Source: Hypomesus transpacificus
Lineage: Eukaryota; Chordata; Actinopteri; Osmeriformes; Osmeridae
Assembly (NCBI RefSeq): GCF_021917145.1
Contig: NW_025813779.1
Span: 1-64,000 of the forward strand
Reading direction: 5' to 3'
Length of the DNA stretch: 64,000 nt
Shown here: positions 1 through 12,100 of the stretch, in pieces
How positions within the stretch are numbered: the stretch's first letter is position 1
How the letters are laid out: each line of letters begins with the position of its first letter
Program-made: the position numbers and the translations under genes
Notes under the pieces: generated by a model
The model's input: the letters and a program-made list of their open reading frames with translations, nothing else
The model's database searches: none
Told to the model about the DNA's origin: nothing

Positions 1-1899
1 TTCTTAAATGGAATCCACTCTAATTACAAGAAAATGTCTCTCATTTCATCTCTCTCCCTCTTATGTTTGCATCCATCAGGAATTAATGACAATGACTTTT
101 TATCCTTGAAATGTATTTTCTATCTAACTGCTAATTGTGTGTGAACGAGCATCCCCTTTAACTAGAGGTTTAATCAATATGACCACGATACAAACTAGTG
201 GCACACACACACACAATATGACACTTACCGTTGATAAAACACCCGACATTTTGCACATAACATGCAATTGTCAACACAGCTTTCATGCAATATACACACA
301 TATATACACACACATACACAATATACACACATATATACACACATACACAATATACACACATATACACACATATATACACACACATACACAATCTGTCACA
401 AGTACCTATAACTTAAACAACAATGCACTAGATCACCAGACCGTTTATTGAAGCCTGCACTGCCAAGCCACAATGCACTAAATCAAATTGAAAAAGAATT
501 CACTGCCGAGCAATTTAGACTCCATGCTGACACACGATGGTGTCGCTCCAACGGAATACTGCTGCCATATATAAGCCCACGTTTCCAAACAACTAACTAC
601 TGTTATGTTGAATGTACTGTACATTTCAAACACACTTAGGCCAACAAACACATGCATGCGACTCTAGACACACGCTCTCACGTGCACCCGCATACACACA
701 GCATGCACACATATACGTTTAACTAACATTGAACACACACACAGACACACTTATATACACACACAATCTTTGCTACCAAAGTGCTCTCTCTCTCAAATGA
801 ACTACCAATACGGAGGACCTGTCACCAGGGACCAGAGATGGAAAGAGGCGTTGCAGATCTCCTGACCCTGATTTTAAGGGAATAACCGAGAATCTGGAAG
901 TGGGCTTATTGCTTAATGGACAATACCTTTCAGAGCCAGAGAGAAAAGATGGACTTGTAATCGACAGAATAAAGAACATAAACGTGGTTAAGCATCACAC
1001 TGCTTTGAAGGTACAGTTGCTCATGAAAGGCGTGGAATAATGGAAGAGAATCTGAGAGAATAATGATAGTGTTGTGATGGAAAAAGAGACTCAACAGTTA
1101 TCCAATCTATTTCTATGGAGACCATTTTGAAACTGTCTTATAGCGACATCCTGTGGCCGGAATACTGAACTACATATGCTTGGAATATTGTAAATTAAGC
1201 TGTTACTTAACCTAGCTTTGTATTGCTTTTAGTCTTTTCTACCATTACGATTAGACGCAGTTAGCTGATATATCCGATATTATTATACTATAGTATTCTT
1301 CTCATTGTTATTACAATTATGATAAATGTATTAATAAAAACTTTAATAATAAATTTACGGAAAAGGGAGGTTTATGCGTTTGAGGTTGAAATTATTTTGT
1401 AATTTTATTTTACCAGAGAGAATTATTAAAGTATATATCTATATAACATAACCGTGTATGTGTGCTGTCCTTGTTGTCCGTGTTTTCTTGTTTGTTTATT
1501 TATTTTTGCCTGAGAATGAACTTCGGTACAGTACAGGTACATGACTGTACCTGAAAGACTGCTTCATCCTCCCGTCATCCCTTCCATCATTCTAGCTCAA
1601 ACTCGGTTTATGACAATTAGCGTGGCTAACATATTTTCTTGTTACCGTACTGTTTTGCTGGGGGAATATATTTAGCACTAACAAGTTCAATTGAGTCGTA
1701 ACAAACTTTTTAGCTATATGTGACAAAATTAATTTTACTTTGCGTTTCTGTCGGTTGCTAGCTGCTGTGCTAGCTAACTTGCCTACCAGGACATGTAAAC
1801 ATTCGAACACGCTGTTGACATCGACAAGGACGGCCCAAAATTAGCGTTTGAATAATTCGAAAATGACACGTTGGAAACTGACAATGTATTTATAGGATA
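1..1899. other. upstream non-coding region of nup210l
   Basis: No coding exon can be supported here. The first 1.0 kb is AT-rich with scattered CA and TACA microsatellites (about 190-400 and 655-770). The part from about 1200 is AT-rich single-copy-looking DNA leading to the nup210l start codon. Short open frames occur but have no splice context or recognisable protein. The nup210l promoter presumably lies in the last few hundred bases; I could not place a transcription start. Confidence 0.6.
281..392. repeat. TA/CA microsatellite (ATATACACAC type)
   Basis: A run of alternating purine-pyrimidine units, ATATACACACAT and variants, is repeated about nine times. Confidence 0.85.
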
Positions 1900-4682
1900 A
1901 TGGCAAGACTAGTTTTTAAATCAAGAGTAATATGTCAACTTTTGATTTGTACTGTTATTGCCTTGAGTCAGTGCACGAAGTTGAACGTTCCGAAATTACT
2001 GTTGCCCCGTTCTACTGAGGTCCATGTCGATTTTACTCTGACAGTAGAAAGAGGTTGTTATACATGGTGAGTGAAGGATCTCTTCCCAAAAGATCTCATT
2101 TAACGATTAACGACGCTACAATAATCTTCATTAAACCGAGGGACAAGTTATGTCATGAGTAGATATGCGTTCGTTTGAATGCGTCTAAACAACTACAGAA
2201 TTTCAAATGTGTTTTATATGCATCGTTTTCAGGCTGTCTTCAAACCCCGATGCGGTCAGTGTCCAGCCAGTCTCTGCCACCAAGCCTCCCTCCCTCCTTC
2301 CGTCTTCTGCCTGTAGCCAGCAGGCAATAGTGTCCAGCCTGTCACACACTCCACTGGAGACCAGCCGAGGAGCCAGCCTCATACAGGGCCAAGACACTGG
2401 TGAGACAGAAGCAAGGGAGGAGAACAGAGATAGAGAGGAAGGGGGATAAGTGAGAGAGAGGCCTAAGAAACACAGACAGACAGGATAAGAAGGCTGTTGG
2501 GTCTTTGTGAATCTAACCTCCCCCCCCACTTCCTCCCAGTCACAGGCCACACACTGCGTTGTGACGTCCACATCGATCACATTCACCAGATTCGCGTTGT
2601 CACGACGACACGCCAGCTGTTCACGGACGACCCCCCCCCTCCAGTTGTCCGTTGTGGCGCTGGACTCAGGAGGTGCCTGCCCTTGATAAGTTCTCAGCTG
2701 CAGTACATCTCTTAATAAGACTTCTATTCTGACAATCCAGTATTTCTCAACTGGGGGTACACTAAACCCTAGGGGGAAGCTTAGCTACCACAGGGGGTAC
2801 GTGAGAGAACGTGGAAAATGGATAAAACTCAGAGCAAGTCATGAAAATGTGGGTGTAAATACATATTTATACAATATAAAAACGGTATAGGGGGTACTTA
2901 GATTCAGAAATCATGGGATAGGAAGATTAATCGATGACAGGTGTGATATAACTCGGTTCTTAAATCCTCTGACAGACATCTGTCAGTCACCTCCTCTCTC
3001 TCACACTCTGTCTCTCTCTTTGACACTCTTTCTCTCTCATTCTTCCTCTCTTGTGTTAGGGAACACCTTCAGTAGTCTGGCAGGGCTGCAGTTTCAGTGG
3101 GTGTCAGTAAAGGATGCCGACACAGCAGACATAACGAGGTGAGGCAGACGAGGAGCGAGGGATGCAGGATGAAACAGAGAGATGTGAACGTCATGGCCGT
3201 CAGAACCTCCAAGGTGTCGGTGCGTGAGGGGGTGCTGTTTACCCCTGCAGGTTTGTACGTTTCTCCGAGGCGGGATACTCTCCTCCTCGTCACATCCTGT
3301 CCCTGGAGGAAGCTGGCCGGAGGGGGGACCTGGTTCTGCTGGAGGGGGTCAGGAGTGGGGTGGCTCAGGTCCGAGTCTCGCTCGCCGATCCTGAGTACAA
3401 GGTGAGGAAGTGCAGCGATACGGGTGTGAATGTCCACACACTCTCCATCCTGTGAATGTCCACACGCTCTCCATCCTGTGAATGTCCACACGCACTCCAT
3501 CCTGTGAATGTCCACACGCTCTCCATCCTGTGAATGTCCACATGCACTCCATCCTGTGAATGTCCACACGCTCTCCATCCTGTGAATGTCCACACGCTCT
3601 CCATCCTGTGAATGTCCACATGCACTCCATCCTGTGAATGTCCACACGCTCTCCATCCTGTGAATGTCCACACACACTCCATCCTGTGAATGTCCACATG
3701 CACTCCATCCTGTGAATGTCCACACGCTCTCCATCCTGTGAATGTCCACATGCACTCCATCCTGTGTGCAGACTGATCTTCCACTGACCCGAAAGTGGAC
3801 GTTGTTCTGACTGAAGCTAAACTGTCAACCTACAGTATAAACACCTGCGTTTCACTGTGTTTGTCTGCACCTCTGTCTAGAGGGTGGAGCCAGTGATGGT
3901 GATCCTATCAGTGACTGACAGGCTTTACCTAAGCCCCGCCCACGACACGTACCTGCTGCTTGGCTCCTCCCTCTCCTACCGTGTCTGGAAGACGGTGTAC
4001 GACGCTCGCACAGGTGAGCCAGAACAGATGGAACTCTGGGAGTTGTTACCTGTAGAGCAGGACTGTGTTAACAGGTCATCCTCTCTCTCTCTGTCTCTCT
4101 CTCTTACTCTCTCTCTCTCTCCCCCTCTCTGTCTCTGTCTCTCTCTCTGTCTCTCTGTGTCTCTCAGATGTGGTCCTGGGTGTCGGGGGGTACGAGTTGG
4201 TCGTTGTAAGAGACCCTGATGAAGGGGAGGATGATGTGGTCACCATCAACCAGGAAACAGCCACCGTCACTGCAGTTCAGCTTGGCCATGCCACGCTGTC
4301 CCTGAAACACCCCAGTATCCTAACCAACACTCAAGCCACTCCCATTCAAAAGCCTGTTTTCTCTAACCTCTAACCCAAACACTTTAAACTCCCTAGAAAA
4401 AGAGCTTGAACCAAGAAAATGTCGCCACAGGTTTCAAATGTTTCTTGTTGTACTATTCCTTGGGGACTTTCTGTCCACACAAGGATGACTATAAACAAGT
4501 CCACACACACACGACATGGGGAGTGTTGTCAGTGTGTGTTTCCTCAGTGCCGTGTCCAGGTGTCCCTGGGCGCCCTAACTCCCTGCCTCAGGGCGGCGTG
4601 TTTGTGGTGGAGCCGAGCTATCTGAGTGAGTGCTTGTGTTTCTGGGAGAGCCACAGACGCAGCACAGCTGACAGGGTTTCAT

Positions 4683-4747
<65 letters not shown>

Positions 4748-4987
4748 CCCTCTCTGTGGAGGAGGAGGACAGGTGGATTCTGGAGAGCGGACGTCAGTAT
4801 CGGCTGTCTGTGTGTGTTCACGACCAACAAGGGCATATAGCACACCTGTCACAGGTAACATCGCTATGGTGACAGGCCAAATTGTGGCGCCTCAGACTGT
4901 ATGATGATAGTCTGTTCCTCTGACAACTGTGCCAAAGTTGATCTTCCTCTCACACTGTCTCTCTGTCTCTGTCTCTGTCTCTCTCTG

Positions 4988-5042
<55 letters not shown>

Positions 5043-6065
5043 CTCTCTGTCTCAGAATGTGGTGATGACCGTGGAGATCTGTGATTGGCTCTTCCATGTG
5101 GTGGAGTCTTCCTTTAACCACTCCTACCATGTGGTGGAGACACTGGTGACAGGACACTGCACCATACGAGCCTCCCTGTTCACAATCCACACCGAGGTAC
5201 ACACACACACACACATGCACACACACACATGCACACACACACACACACACATGCACAAACACACATGCACACACACACATAATTATACTGGAAACATTTG
5301 GTACCCTCCTCTCTCTCTGCAGGACGGGCAGGCGGTGCAATTCATCCCACCAATCAGAGCCCATCAGGAAGTGGAGGTCTTTGAGCCCCTGACCTTGCGC
5401 CCCCCCGTCCTGGTGTTTCCCTGGCAACCAGAGGGACAGCTCTATCAGCACCTTGTTCAGGTGTGTGTGAAGTTGAGAGGGGTCCAAATGTCAGCTGGGT
5501 GAAAAATGTCATTTCTGTGTTTATATAATGTACTGCGTGTGTGTGTGTGTGTGTGTGCAGGTGAAGGGAGGCAGTGGCACTCTGAGCTGGTCGGTGAGTG
5601 ACAACCACGTTGCCGTGGTGACAGTAAAAGGGAAAGTGTTAGCTGGAAAGAGGCGGGGCCGAACCACAGTCCAGGCAGCAGACGCACGCAACCCTCTACA
5701 CACAGCCACGGGCCTGGTGAGTGTCTTAACACACAAACACACACACACACACACTGCCAGAGTTCCAGCTGCTTCCATGTCCCCCTCCCCCCCCTCCCTC
5801 CACCCCCCCCCCCCCCCCCAGGTGTATGTGTTGAGGCCAGCCCGTGTGGAGCTCTTACCCCAGAGAGGTGACTGTAGGGTGGGGGAAACCATCACTCTTC
5901 CCCTGGCTGTCTGGGGTGAGAACCAGCCCCTTGCCCTTCAGAGCTCCCCCCCCCAGCCCCAGGACCAGCCCTCCTCTCCAGGCCCTCTCCTGCCCATGAC
6001 TGACTGCTCTCTGATGAGACTCCACCTGACCACTCAACCCCAGGGCGTGTTTAGACTGCTACCAG
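1900..6065 (+). CDS. nup210l: nup210l coding exons 1-13
   Basis: Exons read from frame and splice consensus: 1900-2066 (start ATG, signal peptide), 2233-2399, 2540-2672 (holds the poly-C frame break near 2631-2639), 3060-3138, 3251-3401, 3881-4013, 4168-4314, 4548-4625, 4748-4854, 5056-5196, 5323-5460, 5561-5716, 5822-6065. Each is bounded by AG and GT, and phases join (2,1,1,2,0,1,1,1,0,0,0,0,1) once the exon 3 base is discounted. The block encodes the N-terminal luminal Ig-like domains, including N-glycosylation sequons such as NHS in exon 10. The acceptor of exon 13 sits directly behind a run of about 18 C. Confidence 0.85.
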
Positions 6066-6084
6066 GTACGCCCCCCCTCTCTCT

Positions 6085-6129
<45 letters not shown>

Positions 6130-9100
6130 CTCACCCCTGGAGATTAAGGCTGCTTGGAGGTTCCTGACTAGGGTGAAGGTTGTGGTGGAGCATGTCCCCA
6201 TGTCAGCAGTTCTGTACTCAGTGTTGAAGTGTTGTATGCCTATTAGGCATGGCGGGGCCAGAGGCCTAGTGTGGCTCTATGAAGCTTCACAGCTGGGTGC
6301 TTTCCCTCTATGAAGCTTCACAGCTGGGTGCTTTTCCTCTATGAAGCTTCACAGCTGGGTGCTTTCCTCTATGAAGCTTCACAGCTGGGTGCTTTCCTCT
6401 ATGAAGCTTCACAGCTGGGTGCTTTTCCTCTATGAAGCTTCACAGCTGGGTGCTTTTCCTCTATGAAGCTTCACAGCTGGGGTGCTTTTCCTCTATGAAG
6501 CTTCACAGCTGGGTGCTTTTCCTCCACTGAAGGAAGGAATCAATTAACTCATTTCACCCACAGTCCATTAGGAGATGATTGAATCAATGGGGTCAGCACC
6601 TCCCTGCCCCTCACACACACACACACGCACACACATACACAGTCATGAGTGTTATACACTAACACTAAAGCAATTTGCAAGTTCCATTAGGAAGACTGGA
6701 TTAACTGATCAATATCGCACTTTTCATGTGATTAGTGTGTGTGCGGGTGTTCGTGTGTGTCAGTGCGTGTGTGTGTTTGCGTGTGTGTATGTGCGTGTGT
6801 GTATGTGCGTGTGTGTATGTGCGTGTGTGTGTATGTGCGTGTGTGTATGTGCGTGTGCGTGTGTGTCAGTTCGTGTGTGTGTTTGCGTGTGTGTAGGTGC
6901 GTGTGTGTATGTGCGTGTGTGTATGTGCGTGTGTAGGTGCGTGTGTGTATGTGCGTGTGTGTATGTGCGTGTGTGTATGTGCGTGTGTATGTGCATGTGT
7001 GTATGTGCGTGTGTGTATGTGCGTGTGTGTATGTGCGTGTGTGTATGTGCGTGTGTGTATGTGCGTGTGTGTGTTTGCGTGTGTGTATGTGCGTGTGTGT
7101 ATGTGCGTGTGTGTATGTGCGTGTGTGTCAGTGCGTGTGTGTGTTTGCGTGTGTGTAGGTGCGTGTGTGTATGTGCGTGTGTGTATGTGCGTGTGTGTAT
7201 GTGCGTGTGTGTATGTGCGTGTGTGTATGTGCGTGTGTGTATGTGCGTGTGTGTATGTGCGTGTGTGTATGTGCGTGTGTGTATGTGCGTGTGTGTATGT
7301 GCATGTGTGTATTCTAACAGTCCCCCTGTAGCTGCATAGCATTGCTACCATTAACACACCCTCTTCATATTCACTGGCTGATGGACTGATGTGTGTGTGT
7401 GGTGTGTGTGTGTGTAGTCTCTCTAGGTCCTGGCCCCAGCTCCTGTGCAGGGCTGCAGATGGAGGCAGTGAGTCTGGGACACGCCCTCCTCACCGTCACC
7501 ATAGAAACAGAACACTACAACATCAGCTCCACGACAATCCTGGCCGCCCACAGCCCTCTGCGGGTACGTAGGGAGACAAGTGTGTGTGTGTGTGCAAGAG
7601 AGAGTGTGTAAGGTTGTTAATTGACCTATTTGTCACACTGCTGGGTAGTGTGACAGGCTGGAGACAGTGAGGTAGTAATGAATCCACAGGACAGAGTAGT
7701 GTTCACTAACATGGGGAGACAGTGAGGTAGTAATGAATCCACAGCACAGAGTAGTGTTCACTAACATGGGGAGACAGTGAGGTAGTAATGAATCCACAGG
7801 ACAGAGTAGTGTTCACTAACATGGGGAGACAGTGAGGTAGTAATGAATCCACAGCACAGAGTAGTGTTCACTAACATGGGGAGACAGTGAGGTAGTAATG
7901 AATCCACAGCACAGAGTAGTGTTCACTGACATGGGGAGACAGTGAGGTAGTAATGAATCCACAGCACAGAGTAGTGTTCACTAACATGGGGAGACAGTGA
8001 GGTAGTAATGAATCCACAGGACAGAGTAGTGTTCACTAACATGGGGAGACAGTGAGGTAGTAATGAATCCACAGCACAGAGTAGTGTTCACTGACATGGG
8101 GAGACAGTGAGGTAGTAGTGAATCCACAGGACAGAGTAGTGTTCACTGACATGGGACTGGCTCTCCAGATCGTCTCCTCACTAGGACTGCTCCTCCTCTG
8201 CCTCTCTCCCCCACCCCTCCCTGTCTTTCTACTCCCTTCAATTTTTCTCTGTCCATCTCTCTCTCTCTCCATCTCTCTCTTCTCCATCTCTCTCTCTCTT
8301 CATCTGTCTCTCTCTCTCTGTCTCTTTGTCTCTCTCTCCATCTCTCTCTCTCCATCTCTCTCTCTCCATCTCTCTCTCTCTCCATCTCTCTCTCTCTTTC
8401 TCCATCTCTCTCTCTCTCCATCTCTCTCTTCATCTGTCTCTCTCTCTCCATCTCTTTGTCTCTCTCTCCATCTCTCTCTCTCCATCTCTCTCTCTCTCCA
8501 TCTCTCTCTCTCCATCTCTCTCTCCATCTCTCTCTCCATCTTTCTCTCTCCATCTCTCTCTCCATCTCTCTCTCTTCATCTCTCTCTCTCCATCTCTCTC
8601 TCTTCATCTCTGTCTCTCTCTCTCCAGGCCCTGGTGTCAGAGGTGGTCCTGTCCCTGGGTGCATCCCTGATCATAACCTTCGAGGGGGGGCCCCAGCCCT
8701 GGCCCCTGGCCCCTGGGAATTTCCATAGCAACACCTGGATGGAGGGAGAGAGGGGCGAGCTGGAGGTGGAGGCTTTCAGCCAATCAGAGCCCAAGAAAAC
8801 CCAGCAGCACACCTACCGGGTCACCTGTCGTGCTCTCGGAGAACAGGTGTGTGTATGGTTGTGTATGTGTCGGTGTGTGTGAGTGTGTGTGTCTGTGGTT
8901 GTGTATTCGTGGGTGTGTGTGCGAGTGTGTGTGTGTTGATCTCAGTTAAATACCAGTGAAAGCACAATTTGCTGTGAAAACATATTGAATGTTTTAGTCA
9001 GTAATGGAGCTGCACTCTTCAAGTCTTTGTGAAGGCCTTGGGGGGAGCACTTTATTGTTCTGTCCTTTGAAGCCTCAGTTACTAGATCAATATATGATCC

Positions 9101-12100
9101 TGTTTTCTTTTCTGTGTGTGTGTCTGAGCGTGCTTGTGTGTGTGTGAGAGTGATTGTGTGAGGGTGTTTGTGTGTGTGTGTAGTGGTTTGTGTTCAGCAG
9201 TGGGAACACAGCAGGTGTTCTGGAGCAGGATCCGGTGGTGGAGCAGAGCAGGGTGAAGGTGCACTGTAGCGCCCCCGCCTCTCTCTCTCTGTCCCTCCTC
9301 CCTCCCTCCATCTCTCCTCCCTCCCAGGACCACCCCTGCCCTCAGCCACAGTACCCTGGCAGCCTAGTGAGTCTCTCTCTCTTTTCCACCGTCTCATTCT
9401 CAGTATCCCTCTGCGTCTCTCTTTGCATCTCTCTCTCTCTCTGTCATTATCCTACTTTTGTCTGAAGCTGTCTCACTCCTGCACTCTATACCTGCTTCTC
9501 TCTCCCTCTCTTTCTCTTCTTGTCAGACACACATGTACCTGCTTGGCACTCTGATTGATAGCAGTTGTCCTCTAAAAGGGATGTTTCTATAGCAACCCCT
9601 TAAGTGTGGTCGTGTTAGAGGGGGTTTTCCCGAGAGAGAAAGAAGAGAACTGCTGCATATAGGAAACACACACACACCTTCTCCCGCTCACACACACATA
9701 GTCACACACACACACGCACACACATAGTCACACACACACACACACAAGCACACAATAGTCACACACACACACACACAAGCACACACACATAGTCACACAC
9801 ACACACACACAAGCACACACATAGTCACACACACACACACACAAGCACACACACATAGTCACACACACACGCACACACATAGTCACACACACACACACAC
9901 ATGCACAGACGTGTTGATTACAATTAGAACCTGCTTTCCACACACTTTCTTTGAAAATGTATTAACTTCAGGACGTTCCAGGAGATTCCAGCAAGGGATC
10001 TAGATCCAAATTGAACACCACAAAATACAATATTATACAATAAAACAGAATGCATAGAAAATAGTAGAATAGTGTCAATAGGATTTCACCAAGCACACAG
10101 AACACACCCTTGTTTGGTTAACTTGGTGTCCCTAACAGATATCTCACCAACTAGCTTCCTTTATTGAGACTCTGTCCTGCAGCATGAGGTGTATATCTCT
10201 CTCTCCTTCCCCCTCCTCTCTCCTCTCTCCTTCCCCCTCCTCTCTCCTCCCCCCTCCTCTCTCCTTCCCCCTCCTCTCTCCTCCCCCCTCCTCTCTCCTT
10301 CCCCCTCCTCTCTCCTTTCCCCTCCTCTCTTCTCTCTCCTTCCCCCTCTTCTCTCCTCTCTCCTTCCCCCTCTTCTCTCCTCTCTCCTTTCCCCTCCTCT
10401 CTTCTCTCTCCTTCCCCCTCTTCTCTCCTCTCTCCTTCCCCCTCCTCTCTCCTCTCTCTTTCCCCCTCTTCTCTCCTCTCTCCTTTCCCCTCCTCTCTCC
10501 TCTCACCTCCCTCCTCCCTTTCTCCTCCTTCTCTCCTCTCTCCTTCCCCCTCCACTCTCCTCTCTCCTTTCCCCTCCTCTCTCCTCCCTCCTCATTCTCT
10601 CCTCTCTCCCTCCTCTCTCTCTCCTCTCTCTTTCCCCAGCTCTCTATCTCCAGCAGCAGGAAGGCAGAGCTGCAGTTAGTGGTGTTTGACCAGCAGGGGG
10701 TGCAGTTTGACAACTTCAGCTCCTGCTCACTGGAGTGGATCTCCTCCAACCCCTCCCTGATGTCCCTGTCCTCACACACAACCAGCGGTCAGCCTACACT
10801 CTGTGTGTGTGTGTGCACTATCCACGTTTCATTACTCTTCAAAATGTACAGTCGGTCATGAGTGAAAGGGGTGGGGTGTTTCAGTAGTGAAAGGTGTTTC
10901 TGTAGTGAAAGGTGTGGGGTGTTTCAGTCGTGAAAGGGGTGGGGTGTTTCAGTAGTGAAAGGTGTTTCAGTAGTGAAAGGTGTGGGGTGTTTCAGTCGTG
11001 AAAGGTGTGGGGTGTTTCAGTAGTGAAAGGTTTGGGGTGATTCAGTAGTGAAAGGTGTGGGGTGTTTCAGTAGTGAAAGGTTTGGGGTGATTCAGTAGTG
11101 AAAGGTTTGGGGTGATTCAGTAGTGAAAGGTTTGGGGTGATTCAGTAGTGAAAGGTTTGGGGTGATTCAGTAGTGAAAGGTTTGGGGTGATTCAGTAGTG
11201 AAAGGTTTGGGGTGATTCAGTAGTGAAAGGTTTGGGGTGATTCAGTAGTGAAAGGTTTGGGGTGATTCAGTAGTGAAAGGTTTGGGGTGATTCAGTAGTG
11301 AAAGGTTTGGGGTGATTCAGTAGTGAAAGGTTTGGGGTGATTCAGTAGTGAAAGGTTTGGGGTGATTCAGTAGTGAAAGGTTTGGGGTGATTCAGTAGTG
11401 AAAGGTTTGGGGTGATTCAGTAGTGAAAGGTTTGGGGTGTTTTGTGCATCAGGTCTCCAGGGGCTCATCCCTCATGGACACACGGGGACAGCGACCGTAG
11501 CAGTGTCCCTCACACCTGCTCAGGTACGCACGTGTTCGTCATGTCTGTCACGCTGTCTGTCTGTGTGTGTGTGCATGGTGTGTATGTGTGTGTGTGTGTG
11601 TGTGTGCATGGTGTGTATGGTGTGTGTGTGTGTACTGACCCTGTGTCCTGCAGGAGATGTGGCCTTCTCCTCTGGTGTGTTCGGTGCGTCTCAGACTGGT
11701 GGAGGACCTGAGGTGGAGCAGAAGAGCTGTGACCTTGTACAACCATCCTGATGTCACCGTGAGAACCACACACAGGCACATCTCATCCGGTTATGGGAAA
11801 CACATGTATGGATGTACTCTCTCTGTCTCTCTCCCTCTCTCTGTTTACCTCCTCCACACTCTCTGTGTCTCTCTCCAGGAGAATCTGACAGTGGTTCAGG
11901 GTTCAGGATACTTCCTGGTTCGACTGCAGGACAGAAAGCTGGCAAACATCACCTACCTGGAGCACAGCAACATCATACAGGTGGCAAACACACACACCCT
12001 GACCCAAACACACACACACTCCTGACTCACTGACGTGTGTGTGTTGTTCCTCAGGTCTCTCCTCTTCAACCTGGCCTCTCCTCCCTCCTGGCCTACGACC

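Noticed and set aside
2735-2830. hAT-like remnant (TTTCTCAACTGGGGGTACAC)
   Set aside because: The start resembles a hAT end (CAGTGGTTCTCAACTGGGG), but no second inverted end or duplication could be found, so it was not listed as an element.
3425-3770. Regular 26-bp repeats considered as a CRISPR array
   Set aside because: There are no spacers between units, no cas genes, and the DNA is vertebrate; the same applies to the other minisatellites.
3069-3784. Long minus-strand open frames of His/Trp/Gly repeats (up to 228 aa)
   Set aside because: They are the three frames of the 26-bp minisatellite plus antisense of nup210l exons; no start context, splice sites or homology.
6575-7357. 254-aa Cys/Val frame (+) and His/Thr frames (-)
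   Set aside because: Entirely translation of the GTGCGTGTGTAT array; composition is dictated by the repeat.
8118-8882. 254-aa Ser/Leu-rich frame that includes nup210l exon 15
   Set aside because: Only 8628-8846 is exon; the rest is the intronic CT tract read through.
10144-10779. 211-aa Glu/Arg-rich minus-strand frame
   Set aside because: Reverse strand of the CT minisatellite before exon 17.
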